Source: JBBRGG01 sp038240875 (lineage in GTDB: Bacteria > Planctomycetota > Phycisphaerae > Phycisphaerales > UBA1924). Taken from it: DNA of 16,315 nt. The position numbers were made by a program, and so were the translations under genes. Location of the stretch: positions 1 through 16,315 of the forward strand of contig JBBRGG010000054.1 of NCBI GenBank assembly GCA_038240875.1. The letters are read 5' to 3'. This document shows positions 5,577 to 13,556 of this stretch, one piece after another (within the stretch, counting starts at the first letter, position 1; every line of letters begins with the position of its first letter). The notes under the pieces are model-generated. The model had not been told where the DNA came from and made no database searches. It saw only the letters and a program-made list of their open reading frames with translations.

Positions 5577-7682
5577 TTAATGCACTGCCGGCGTCGTCGA
5601 GGTTTCGGGGAGTGTGGGCGAGGTTGGGTTGACTGAGACCAGGAGGCGATTGCCGGAGAGGCTTGTTGCAAAGGTGAGAAATTGCTCGGTGATTGCGGTG
5701 TTGGCTTGTGTTGCCAGTCGCGAGCGTTGAGAGGCGTTTTTGCCTTTGATAACTGCGGTGTTGCCATCGTCGGTGATTGAATCGATGGTGATGAGGGGGG
5801 TCGCTGTCGCGGCGTTGTTTATGGCGACGCGGTCGCAGATGAGTTGCATTGCTTGGAGCAGTCGCACGGAGATGCGGAAGGGTTCGGCGTCGAAGGAGAG
5901 ATGGCTGACTTTGAAGGAGCGGGTTACATTGGGATCGAAGACGGGTGTGTTTGGACCGGGAGGCAGGCTTGGGCTTGGGGCTAATGAGGCGAAGATGTAT
6001 TGACGAGTATTGTCTTCGAAGAGAACTTCTTCAGCGACTGCGACGGTATCGCTTTGGGCAGCGGCGACGATTGATTGGAACATGAGGTTGACATCGGCTG
6101 CGAGAGCGGCGTTGAACCAGGGCGTGGTGTGGGTGATGGTGGTGCCGCCGTTCCAAGCCCAAGGCAGGTAGCCAGCGTGGATGGTGCAGAGTTCGCGAAG
6201 CATGTTGCCACGGTGAACCCAGCCATCGCCGACGGTGAAGCGGTTGATGAAGGGGCGGAAGCGGTTGATGCGAGGGGTTTCAAGGATGAGGCTCACGCCG
6301 TCGGCAGTGCCTTGTGGGCAGAAGACTCGCAAGAATGGATTTCGGCAGGCGTGGGCGGCGGTGGTGTGGGCCCAGATGCAAGGGTTGGCCACGCCATTGG
6401 CACGAAGGGTGCGGAACAAGGTCCAGCCGAAGGAGTCGGCGCCGAGCATTTCGGCGGGCCACATCATGCCCATGGTGGGGTCGGAGCCGCTACCGGTGCC
6501 TGCGGGAAGAAGTCCGCGGCCACAGTTGCAGGCGAAGAGCGCGACGACGAGATTGCGTGCGCAGTGCGGGGCGATTGCGGTAACCCAAGTTGCGATGTTG
6601 GCGACTCTGGTTTGGCGTGAGGCTGCGCCGTCGCCTGCGATGGTCATGCCATTGCGCCAGCCATGGCAGTAGAAGAAGAGGGTCGCCATGCGTGGGCACT
6701 GGACGAGTGGAGGCTGGGCAGCGGAAGAATCTTCTACTTCGAGGGCTTGTGCGGCAGCGTCGAGGAAGAGGTCGTTTTGGGCGAGAGCGAGGCCGACGGC
6801 TTCACGAGTCTTGCGGATGAAGCCAGCGATTTCGGCGAGATCGCCGTTGCCGGTTTGTTCGAAGAGGTGGTAGCCGATCTTGGCTTGGCGATCAGTGTCG
6901 GGGACAAAGGCAGGCAGGACGTCGAGATTGTCTTCGGCTTGGCGTTCGAATTCGGCGTCGTTGCCGTTGGTGAAGGTTGGGTTGCCGTTGGTGGCGGTGC
7001 CAGTGCGCCAGTTGCCGGAGATGCCAACGGTGATGCCGTTGCGTTGGGCGACCTGGCGGCGCATCGAAGCGATTTCATTGCGGACTTGAAAGGGAGGCTG
7101 CGAGCGCAGGCTCGCGTAGGAAAGGTCGGCGGCATCAAGGCGCAAGCACGCGCCAAGTTCGAAAAAGTTCTCGAACTCGGGCATGTGGATGTTGAGGATG
7201 CGGAAGTCATCGCCTGCGTCGCGAAGCTTGACGCGGATGAAGCCATTGGAGCTGGCGAGAGCGCGGTCAAAGGTTGGTCGCGTGAAGGTCTGTGGCAATT
7301 GGAACTCAAAGACGGTAGTTGCGCGGCGAACCAAGAAGCCTGGGATCGCTGTGATGAGCGAGTTGCTTTGCATGGCACGGCGATCAGTTTCTTCGTCGTT
7401 GAAGTATGTGCCAACGCGATATTCGTCCATCTCCCAGAGTTGCAGGAAGCAGTTTGCGGGCGTAGATTCGGTGACGTCGGCCAGAGGAATGGGTTCGATT
7501 GGGTCGCTGGTACGCGGGGCGGCGACGCCATTGCCTGTGACTTGTGAGAAGCGGACGGTGATTGGGTTGCGCTCGATGCGAGGCGTAGGCGCGTTGAGCG
7601 TGGTGTTGAAGAAGCGTCCGGAGGCGGGGGTGGTTGGAGTTGTAGTTGGCGTAGCGGTCGGTTGTCCGGGTTGTCCTGTCAT
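5577..7682 (-). CDS. T6SS-island protein with a clan-CD peptidase-like core, candidate effector
   Basis: I do not recognise a named family for this 701-residue protein. Residues 1-20 are a Pro/Thr/Gly-rich leader and there is no signal peptide. At 332-341 a hydrophobic strand ends in Cys-His-Gly (ATLFFYCHG). Forty-four residues later another hydrophobic strand ends in Ala-Cys (LVVALFACNCGRG, Cys385). This His-Gly...Ala-Cys layout is the signature of clan-CD cysteine peptidases such as caspases, metacaspases and CHAT proteases, giving His340 and Cys385 (or Cys387) as a possible dyad. A His/Cys-rich stretch follows (IWAHTTAAHACRNP, 436-449), and the C-terminal third is beta-rich. It is the last gene of the vgrG operon, overlaps its upstream neighbour by 4 bp (ATGA) and is followed by a terminator. 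That position suits a secreted cargo. The peptidase reading is inference and it may be inactive or structural. Confidence 0.9.
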   Translation of the reverse strand: MTGQPGQPTATPTTTPTTPASGRFFNTTLNAPTPRIERNPITVRFSQVTGNGVAAPRTSDPIEPIPLADVTESTPANCFLQLWEMDEYRVGTYFNDEETDRRAMQSNSLITAIPGFLVRRATTVFEFQLPQTFTRPTFDRALASSNGFIRVKLRDAGDDFRILNIHMPEFENFFELGACLRLDAADLSYASLRSQPPFQVRNEIASMRRQVAQRNGITVGISGNWRTGTATNGNPTFTNGNDAEFERQAEDNLDVLPAFVPDTDRQAKIGYHLFEQTGNGDLAEIAGFIRKTREAVGLALAQNDLFLDAAAQALEVEDSSAAQPPLVQCPRMATLFFYCHGWRNGMTIAGDGAASRQTRVANIATWVTAIAPHCARNLVVALFACNCGRGLLPAGTGSGSDPTMGMMWPAEMLGADSFGWTLFRTLRANGVANPCIWAHTTAAHACRNPFLRVFCPQGTADGVSLILETPRINRFRPFINRFTVGDGWVHRGNMLRELCTIHAGYLPWAWNGGTTITHTTPWFNAALAADVNLMFQSIVAAAQSDTVAVAEEVLFEDNTRQYIFASLAPSPSLPPGPNTPVFDPNVTRSFKVSHLSFDAEPFRISVRLLQAMQLICDRVAINNAATATPLITIDSITDDGNTAVIKGKNASQRSRLATQANTAITEQFLTFATSLSGNRLLVSVNPTSPTLPETSTTPAVH

Positions 7683-9283
7683 GGGCGTGCCTCCGGCAGT
7701 TCAGTTGAATCACTGCGGAAGAAGCCGGGGCCCCAGGTATCAGGCAAGAGGGAATAGTGCACATGAAGGATGTGAGGATCGCTGCCGAAGGGAAGAGCGG
7801 GAAGTGTGCAGACGGCGTCGCCGACTTCGAGGGTGTAATCGCCGGAGGGAACGGGCGCGCGAAAGTAGCAGCCATTGGCGTCGGTGGTTGTTGAGATATC
7901 GAGGCCGTGACCTCGGATGCGGATTTCGCGATCGCTCCAGGTGTTGATCTCAACTTCGGAGACGAGCTTGACCGAGAGGACGGCGGTGTATGCCTCAACA
8001 CCGCGCTCGCAAGGCGAGCCGACGCTCATGCGGTCATAGAAACGGCAGGAAAACGTACGGTCGTTCTTTGAGAATTCACGGCGAGTATCGCCATTGCGAA
8101 GTCGATTGGTGCGGTCGGACCATTGGCGTTTGGCGCAGCCACTGGTGCCTTCGGTGGCGCGAGGGCAAGGCCAGGATGCAACGTCGATTTTGGTGTGAGG
8201 ACGGAAGAGCAGCGCGATGACGCGGCGGTTGATTGCATTTTCGTTGTTGCGTTCGCCACGATGTTCGGTTTCGTTGAAGTGAGATTTTTCGTCGCTCGAG
8301 AAGAGCATGACGGGGTTGAACTCGCCACAGCCTTGATAGTCGGCTTTGAAGCCGGAGTCTTTGCCTTGACCGAGGAAGTGTTGTTTGGTGAGCTTGTAAG
8401 GAATGCCTGAGGCGTCGGCGCAAAGTCGATCCATGTAAAGCTGGTACATTTTGGTGCGGGTGTTGGTGTCGAAGGAGCCGGATTGGCTGAGGCTATTGGC
8501 GCGTTGAAAGGCTTTGGTGGCGTCTTTGGTGGTTTGATCGATGGTGCCATCGACGCGGCCACAGGGATAGCCGAGAGTCTCAATAATGAGTTGGCTGGAG
8601 CGGTCGCCCCAGTTGTTGTCGGAGTAAAGAGATTTCCAGGCGTCGACATCACGAATGAGCAGGGCGTAGATGGCGCGAGCTCGCTGGCCGCTGAGGGTTT
8701 TGTTATACGCGTCGTCGCCGACGGGATCGGCGTGGCCGAAGAGTGAGATGGGGGGATGCTTGCCGACGCGAAGAGTGACGCAGGCGGGGGGAGAAGATGA
8801 AGATGAAGATGAAGAAGTAGATGCGTTCGTGGCTTCGGGTGATTCTGCGGGCTCTGGCTTTTGTGGTTCTTGAGGTTCTTGTGGCTGTTGCGATTCTTGA
8901 GGTTGATCCGTATCAACTTCGGTGTGAACGTCGAAGATCTCGCGGAAGGCGACCATCCCTGCGCCGAGATCAGGCACGGGGAAGGACGAGCCAAAATCAA
9001 AGTTTAAGTCTTCGGCGCGCCAGCAGGCGATAGGAAAGAGGCCTGGGCGGATAGTGTTGAAGTGTGTTTCGGTAGTAGGGCCTGCGAGCATGCGCAAACC
9101 AATATCGCGGGGCGGATGATCGCCCGCGAGAGAGCCACCACGCGACGCGCGAATCACTCCCATGGTCCTTGGGTTTGGCGCGGACGCGGGCGCTAAAGCG
9201 GACTGCGCGTTTGAGGCGTCGCTATCGGCGTGCTCGCTTGATGACGTGTCGGCGTTGGGAGAATGTGCCGGGTTAGCAGCCAT
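7679..9283 (-). CDS. OmpA-like/peptidoglycan-binding protein of the T6SS cargo operon
   Basis: The 534-residue protein looks built for cell-wall contact. Residues 93-118 (LNFDFGSSFPVPDLGAGM) resemble the start of an OmpA C-terminal domain, and 177-211 (ISLFGHADPVGDDAYNKTLSGQ, then RARAIYALL, written in parts) its peptidoglycan-contacting half. A Gln/Pro/Glu and poly-Ser linker (about 124-166) splits the two. A PG_binding_1-like repeat follows at 228-283 (LGYPCGRVDGTID, then TKAFQRAN). Residues 315-361 end in NRRVIALLF, like a second OmpA-type fragment. The tail (about 432-515) resembles a carboxypeptidase-regulatory/Ig-like beta domain (TTTDANGCYFRAPVPSGDYT). Cysteines are frequent between 373 and 425. 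No signal peptide is seen, so it may be delivered by the T6SS rather than by Sec. It overlaps the upstream gene by 11 bp and the downstream one by 4 bp, implying translational coupling. Confidence 0.88.
   Translation of the reverse strand: MAANPAHSPNADTSSSEHADSDASNAQSALAPASAPNPRTMGVIRASRGGSLAGDHPPRDIGLRMLAGPTTETHFNTIRPGLFPIACWRAEDLNFDFGSSFPVPDLGAGMVAFREIFDVHTEVDTDQPQESQQPQEPQEPQKPEPAESPEATNASTSSSSSSSSPPACVTLRVGKHPPISLFGHADPVGDDAYNKTLSGQRARAIYALLIRDVDAWKSLYSDNNWGDRSSQLIIETLGYPCGRVDGTIDQTTKDATKAFQRANSLSQSGSFDTNTRTKMYQLYMDRLCADASGIPYKLTKQHFLGQGKDSGFKADYQGCGEFNPVMLFSSDEKSHFNETEHRGERNNENAINRRVIALLFRPHTKIDVASWPCPRATEGTSGCAKRQWSDRTNRLRNGDTRREFSKNDRTFSCRFYDRMSVGSPCERGVEAYTAVLSVKLVSEVEINTWSDREIRIRGHGLDISTTTDANGCYFRAPVPSGDYTLEVGDAVCTLPALPFGSDPHILHVHYSLLPDTWGPGFFRSDSTELPEARP
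8793..8816 (-). repeat. Hexanucleotide repeat encoding poly-serine
   Basis: Three perfect GAAGAT units and one GAAGAA (plus-strand reading) encode part of the Ser-run linker in the OmpA-like protein. A Gln/Glu/Pro repeat (QEP units) lies just upstream in the protein. Slippage would change linker length in frame. Confidence 0.75.
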
Positions 9284-9926
9284 GGATCTCTTTCAGCTTG
9301 GACTGGGTGTTGGGGCCGGCGATGCCATCGACAGAGAGTTTGTAATCACACTGAAACTCTTCGATCGCGGATTTAACTTGGTCTTTGTCGTCGGCGATCA
9401 GGGGCACGCGAACTGGTCCGGCGTCGTACCCAAGGTTGTTTAGGCGGCCGATCTGACCTTGGACAGTGTTGACCGGATCAAGATGACCGATGTTGAGGTC
9501 AACTTCGAGCGCGATGGGGAGTTGGTCGGTAGTGATTCGCAGCCGTCCAGATTGCACGACAGGCGAGACCTCGCGTTCGAGCATACCACTGGCGTCGGTG
9601 GTCGTAGTCTCAAAGTCGGCGTCGAGCCACACGATCGCTTCGGCGTCTTTCACGGGCATGCGAGCGTAGTCGAGCACTTTCACGCGAAGTTTAAGAGCCG
9701 AGGCGTTAAGGCGGAAGCGATGCCGTTTTTCGGTCGCGCCGCTTTCTTCGCGAACTTCGAGTTCGGGAATGACAACTTTGTCGCCCGGGAATAAAACGTT
9801 GGGGTTCACGCGCAACGACTTGAGGTCGGCATTGTCGGCATGGTTCCAGATGACGTCGAGAGAATGAAGCCCATGATCGTCGGCGATCTTTGCGAGATAA
9901 TCGCCTTGTTTAACTATGTACTCCAT
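9273..9926 (-). CDS. LysM and peptidoglycan-binding domain protein, copy 2
   Basis: Residues 1-55 (MEYIVKQGDYLAKIADDHGL, then NPNVLFPGDKVVIPE) form a LysM domain at the extreme N-terminus, as in the LysM proteins encoded beside T6SS or phage-tail spikes. Residues 70-150 are a beta-rich, Ig-like middle (LRVKVLDYARMPVKDAEAIV, then TTTDASGMLEREV). Residues 155-214 form a PG_binding_1 domain (IGRLNNLGYDAG, AIEEFQCDYKLSVDGIAGPN). The 217-residue protein has no signal peptide. It is a paralog of the 218-residue protein at 12837-13493, with the same three-part layout. A GGAG lies 8 nt before the ATG. Its stop overlaps the next start by 11 bp. A likely role is cell-wall binding or bridging between spike and cargo; this is inference. 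Confidence 0.9.
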   Translation of the reverse strand: MEYIVKQGDYLAKIADDHGLHSLDVIWNHADNADLKSLRVNPNVLFPGDKVVIPELEVREESGATEKRHRFRLNASALKLRVKVLDYARMPVKDAEAIVWLDADFETTTTDASGMLEREVSPVVQSGRLRITTDQLPIALEVDLNIGHLDPVNTVQGQIGRLNNLGYDAGPVRVPLIADDKDQVKSAIEEFQCDYKLSVDGIAGPNTQSKLKEIHGC

Positions 9927-9980
9927 GCGTGTAACTCCACGACGCGAATCTTTTGCCAGTTCGTTAGCCTTGTGATTGCG

Positions 9981-10382
9981 TTAGATCCTTTCCCACGCAC
10001 GGCGGTCCAATCGCGGGAATCGGATTTTACAAGTACCCGGCTCGATGCCTTCGACGCGCGCGAAGCCCTTTGGATCAAGCGTACCAGATGCGACGGTGCC
10101 ATCGGGAAGTTCGATTTCGTACCCTTCACCAGCGACTGGTTTGTCGGCCAAGTCAACAAGTTCGATCTCGATCCAGCTTGTTTTGATAGCAGCTTCTTCG
10201 GGGGTTACCGGCGGTTTGTAAGGTTTGATATCTTTTTTCTTGTAGGTATTGCTAGCACGTTCGAGCTTGGCGGCTTCGGCGGCGGCCTTTGCTCCAGATG
10301 CTTCGTCGAGTGCTTCAGCAGCCGCTACGGGCTCGGCTGGAGCGACCGCGCTTCCTGCACTACCGCTCTTTGGACTTGCCAT
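9981..10382 (-). CDS. T6SS-associated small carrier with Ig/carboxypeptidase-regulatory-like domain, copy 2
   Basis: This 133-residue protein has a low-complexity N-terminus starting MASPKSGSAGSAVAPA, an Ala/Lys-rich spacer (about 27-66), and a compact beta domain at 68-133. The domain reads WIEIELVDLADKPVAGEGYE, then LPDGTVASGTLDPKGFARVE and PGTCKIRFPRLD. Such domains are often encoded next to VgrG in Gram-negative T6SS clusters, as I recall them; their exact role is not known to me. It matches carrier 1 at 42 of 66 positions in the C-terminal domain and 24 of 26 at the N-terminus. The start at 10382 is chosen because it matches the paralog exactly and has AGGAG 8 nt upstream. The ATG 22 codons further upstream (10448) would add an unrelated segment. 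Confidence 0.88.
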   Translation of the reverse strand: MASPKSGSAGSAVAPAEPVAAAEALDEASGAKAAAEAAKLERASNTYKKKDIKPYKPPVTPEEAAIKTSWIEIELVDLADKPVAGEGYEIELPDGTVASGTLDPKGFARVEGIEPGTCKIRFPRLDRRAWERI

Positions 10383-10390
10383 GGTTGCTG

Positions 10391-10395
10391 CTCCT
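10391..10395 (-). promoter_or_regulatory. Ribosome binding site that sets the start of carrier 2
   Basis: AGGAG on the minus strand lies 8 nt before the ATG at 10382 and decides for it over the in-frame ATG at 10448. Confidence 0.75.
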
Positions 10396-10454
10396 GTCAA
10401 GGATTTGAATGCTGCTTTGATCCATACATCGTTGAAGTTTACCTGCACAGATTA

Positions 10455-12707
10455 TCACACGCCCGCAGGAACGTCAGCGTCATTGGTTGATTCTGATTCA
10501 CTTCCGGCATCTGCCTCGTCCGAATCATTATTGTCTTCTGTACCAGGCGGATCGGGCCACGCCGTCGCATCCGTGGGCTGTTCTTCTTCGACCTTTTCAT
10601 CTTCGCCATCTTCGAGATTGATGCCTTCGCAAGGCACGACGCGCTCTGTACCAGGGAATGGGCCAGCGGGTTCTTCCTGGCCGGCGTTGGGATCAAAGAG
10701 TTCTTCGTTTTCGCCAAGCACGCCGCTAGCTGCATCAGTGACCTGATTGCCGCCGTCACCCAGAGCGAGATCCATTCCGCCAGCTTTCGCGGCTTTTTGT
10801 GCGTCGGTGATCGCCTTGTCGGCTTTCTGGGTTTGTTCGCGAGCAGCGTCGCGCGCCTTGTTCTTAGTTTCTTTGATCTTGTTGTCTATGCCGTAGTCTT
10901 TCATATTTTTCGCATCGTCGGCGAACTCCTTGGCCTTGTCTTTGTACGCGTAGATCGGCATGGCCATCGCGTTGAGCGGCGCGACACCCTTTTGCCAGAG
11001 CGTCTCAAAGAGCAAGTGCCAGAGCGGGAAGAACATATCGCGCGTGAGTGTGGTCGCGAGTTCAGGGATGCGGCCGATAAGCACTTCCATGGTCTCGTGC
11101 TTGCCCACGCGTGCTTCGGCGATGAACGTGCCTAGGCGGTCGCCGAAGTTGAGCATCGCCATATCGAGGAGATAGGACAAGGGTTTTTCGGTGACTTTAA
11201 CGAGCATTTCACGAAGCTCTTCCATCGCGGCTTCTTTGGATTTTGACCAATCGACGCCTTGGAAACTCTGCATGCCCCCGACCGAGAGGGGCTCGCGCAA
11301 CCAGGTTACTTTTTCGCACAAGAGGTCGATCATCTTGTTTATAAGAACGCGACGGCCCATTTCCTGCAAGCTCACCATCGAGAAATCTGCAAGGCGCGAG
11401 CGAGCCGCGGCGATGTACACCTCTTTCATGAAGTTGATCGTCCACTCGGCCATTTTTTCCAGCACCTTGACCATGACGCCAGGCAAGCTCGGGCCGCCGG
11501 GCGCGTTGGCAAGTGCTTTGTTCATGCCTTCGACGCAGACATCAAGGTACTTCTTGCGGTTCACGATCGAACCATCAGGCAGTCTTCGATCATTCTTTTT
11601 ACCGGCAAAGAGCGCGAAGATTTCGGCGAGGTGCGCGTCGCCCGGGCTTGGTTCCAGCGGCTCGGTAGGGTTCAAAAAGTCTTTGACTTTATCAACCTTC
11701 TCGTCAACGGCGTCCTTGGCATCTTGTGCCTTCTTCTTCGCGTCCTCGATAGCTTTCTTGGCTTTTTGCTCTTGTTCCTCGAACCAATTTGAAGGCGGAG
11801 GCGCCGTCTCTTCTTCTTCAACCACTGGCGCCGGCGGCGGCGGTGGCGGCTGTGTGCACCAGATGTCATACGTCGGCATCTGATCGCTCTTGATTGACTC
11901 GATACTTCGCGCGTGGCAGATGCGTTCGATGCCTTCTTCGTATTCGTCGCGCACCGCGAGGAACATGCCCAGCGACACATCCATCGGCAAGAATAAGACC
12001 GACTGGATCACCCCAAGGACTTTGCCAACTCCAGGTAAACTTGTGACAACCGCGCCGGCCGCACCAGCCACGGCATCGAGAGGGTTTGATGAGTCTGAGC
12101 CGCCTAGTGCCTTGCCTCCAAGTTCGGCGACTTTCGCGGCGTAATTCGCACGAGCCTGATGCAGGTCCATGCCAGCTTTGTGGATCTCTGTGTACTTGGC
12201 TTTATCTTTGTTGACCTTACCACCAGCTTGGCGCGTCTTGTCTTGGATCGCAGTGAGATCGTCAGCAGTCGGGCCGGTCGAGCCCGAGCCAAAGGCCATG
12301 TCGGCGACCGCCATCACATCGCCGAGCGGACCCGCCGCGGCTTCTTTGGCCTCAAACGCGTGCTTCGCCGAATCAATGAAGGCATCGAGCAACACTGTTT
12401 CGCGTTCGAGCGCGTCGCGGAAACGAACACCTCGGCCAACAAGGTCGGCGGGGTGGGAGAACTTCAACGTTTCCGAGCCATGTGTAAGCCCATAGTGAAC
12501 GAACTCGATGAAGGTGTTGTCAATAACGTTTTCGGGTTGAGTAGAACCATTTGCTGTGGGCGCAGACGAGATCGGCCGATCTGGTGGCGTGCGCGCGTCT
12601 ATGTCCGGCCCGATGTGGAACTTGCACGGCGCGTCGGCCCCGGCAGCGTTGTTGCCACCCATCACGCCCGCGGCTTTGTCAATCAATCCACCTACTGCGT
12701 CCATCAT
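10455..12707 (-). CDS. Large helical protein in the T6SS cargo operon, candidate effector, function unknown
   Basis: I do not recognise a family for this 750-residue protein. The N-terminal part (about 60-205) is mixed, with Ala-rich helices. A long hydrophobic, Gly/Ala/Val-rich stretch (208-252) could insert into a membrane or form a buried hairpin. A Pro-rich hinge follows (286-306), then an amphipathic Lys/Ala/Asp helix of apolipoprotein type (308-346). A second globular helical region spans about 355-590 (notable MFFPLWHLLFETLW at 558-571). Another amphipathic helix lies at 590-643, and the C-terminus is very acidic (697-745). There is no signal peptide and no nuclease, lipase or amidase motif that I can see. 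An AAGGAAG lies 7 nt before the ATG. It lies between the two carrier/LysM pairs, which suggests it is the cargo of the first pair. A membrane-active toxin is possible but unproven. Confidence 0.88.
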   Translation of the reverse strand: MMDAVGGLIDKAAGVMGGNNAAGADAPCKFHIGPDIDARTPPDRPISSAPTANGSTQPENVIDNTFIEFVHYGLTHGSETLKFSHPADLVGRGVRFRDALERETVLLDAFIDSAKHAFEAKEAAAGPLGDVMAVADMAFGSGSTGPTADDLTAIQDKTRQAGGKVNKDKAKYTEIHKAGMDLHQARANYAAKVAELGGKALGGSDSSNPLDAVAGAAGAVVTSLPGVGKVLGVIQSVLFLPMDVSLGMFLAVRDEYEEGIERICHARSIESIKSDQMPTYDIWCTQPPPPPPAPVVEEEETAPPPSNWFEEQEQKAKKAIEDAKKKAQDAKDAVDEKVDKVKDFLNPTEPLEPSPGDAHLAEIFALFAGKKNDRRLPDGSIVNRKKYLDVCVEGMNKALANAPGGPSLPGVMVKVLEKMAEWTINFMKEVYIAAARSRLADFSMVSLQEMGRRVLINKMIDLLCEKVTWLREPLSVGGMQSFQGVDWSKSKEAAMEELREMLVKVTEKPLSYLLDMAMLNFGDRLGTFIAEARVGKHETMEVLIGRIPELATTLTRDMFFPLWHLLFETLWQKGVAPLNAMAMPIYAYKDKAKEFADDAKNMKDYGIDNKIKETKNKARDAAREQTQKADKAITDAQKAAKAGGMDLALGDGGNQVTDAASGVLGENEELFDPNAGQEEPAGPFPGTERVVPCEGINLEDGEDEKVEEEQPTDATAWPDPPGTEDNNDSDEADAGSESESTNDADVPAGV

Positions 12708-12766
12708 GGCGTTGCTTCCTTACCGTGAGCCGATGCGATGTATCAGGGTTGTTGGTTAGGTCTTGA

Positions 12767-12800
12767 TTGATGCATAGATCTTTGTTGATGCGTAGCTCTT
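12767..12800. repeat. Short imperfect direct repeat upstream of the 750-residue gene
   Basis: ttgatgcatagatctt at 12767-12782 and ttgatgcgtagctctt at 12785-12800 match at 14 of 16 positions with an 18-nt period. They lie in the 129-bp gap between LysM protein 1 and the 750-residue gene. They could be a regulator site or decayed sequence. Confidence 0.5.
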
Positions 12801-12836
12801 GAGTAGTCTCAATGTGCGTGGGTACGCATCCTTACA

Positions 12837-13493
12837 TTACGAGTGTGCGTCCTTGATTGCTGATCGTGTTGCGTCGTCGGCGTCGCCGGTGACATCGAGG
12901 TTGGCGCGATATTGGAATCGTTTGATCGCGTCTTTCGCGTCGTTATCCGTGAGAGGGCTATCAATCGATAGGATTTGATAACCAAGGTTTTTAAGTCGTT
13001 GGCGAACGCCAGCATCGGTTTCGATGGGGTCGAGCCCGCCTATGGAAATGGCGTAGCGTTCCTTGCCGCCGTTAAACTTGAGCGTGCCGGAGCGAGCGTT
13101 TGGCGGGATATCGCACTCAACAAGGCCTGTTGAAGATGTCGTGCCACTGATGAGCGTGCCATCTACTTCGAGAACGTATGGCTCGCTCTCACGAGGCTTG
13201 CCTAATCGCATAACCTTGATTTTGAGCGTCGCGGGCACACCCTTTTTCTTGAACGTGTGCTTGGCTTCGGTCGCGCGTGATTCCCACTTTAAGATGCGTT
13301 CGGGGAAGTAAACGCTGTCGCTGGGCGCGATGATATTTGGGTCTTTACGTTTTTCTTTGAGTTCGGCGTTATCACCATGGTTCCAAATAGTTTCCCAGAA
13401 GAAGCCACGATCTTCGCTCAAGGAAGTGACGCTGTCACCGCGCTGCGCGATGATGGTTTCGGAAGGAGCTGCAGGTCCTGTGCTTTCAGGCAT
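12837..13493 (-). CDS. LysM and peptidoglycan-binding domain protein, copy 1
   Basis: The 218-residue protein is the paralog of the one at 9273-9926. After a 12-residue leader it has a LysM-like domain (13-65: IIAQRGDSVTSLSEDRG, WETIWNHGDNAELK, PNIIAPSDSVYFPE), a beta-rich middle (about 78-152) and a PG_binding_1 domain (160-216: VRQRLKNLGYQI, DAIKRFQYRANLDVTGDADD). The LysM hallmark WNH.DNA.LK is shared between the copies (WNHADNADLK in copy 2), whereas the middle domains differ greatly. It starts 63 bp after carrier 1, and an AAAGGAT lies upstream of the ATG. There is no signal peptide. A role in wall binding, or in linking cargo to the spike, is inferred from the repeated gene order. Confidence 0.9.
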   Translation of the reverse strand: MPESTGPAAPSETIIAQRGDSVTSLSEDRGFFWETIWNHGDNAELKEKRKDPNIIAPSDSVYFPERILKWESRATEAKHTFKKKGVPATLKIKVMRLGKPRESEPYVLEVDGTLISGTTSSTGLVECDIPPNARSGTLKFNGGKERYAISIGGLDPIETDAGVRQRLKNLGYQILSIDSPLTDNDAKDAIKRFQYRANLDVTGDADDATRSAIKDAHS

Positions 13494-13556
13494 GGCAAAT
13501 ATCCTTTATCGATTGTCTCGACAGATCCTGCGATTCGCGCGAGAAATAAGCTTGGC

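Noticed and set aside
6663..7547. Plus-strand ORF of 294 codons antisense to the 701-aa gene
   Set aside because: Gly/Ala/Val-rich shadow of the minus-strand frame, no ribosome binding site and no motif; the minus gene is coupled to its neighbours.
9840..10490. Plus-strand ORF of 216 codons across carrier 2 and LysM protein 2
   Set aside because: It covers two well-supported minus-strand genes and their spacer, and has a Cys/Phe-rich composition unlike a real protein.
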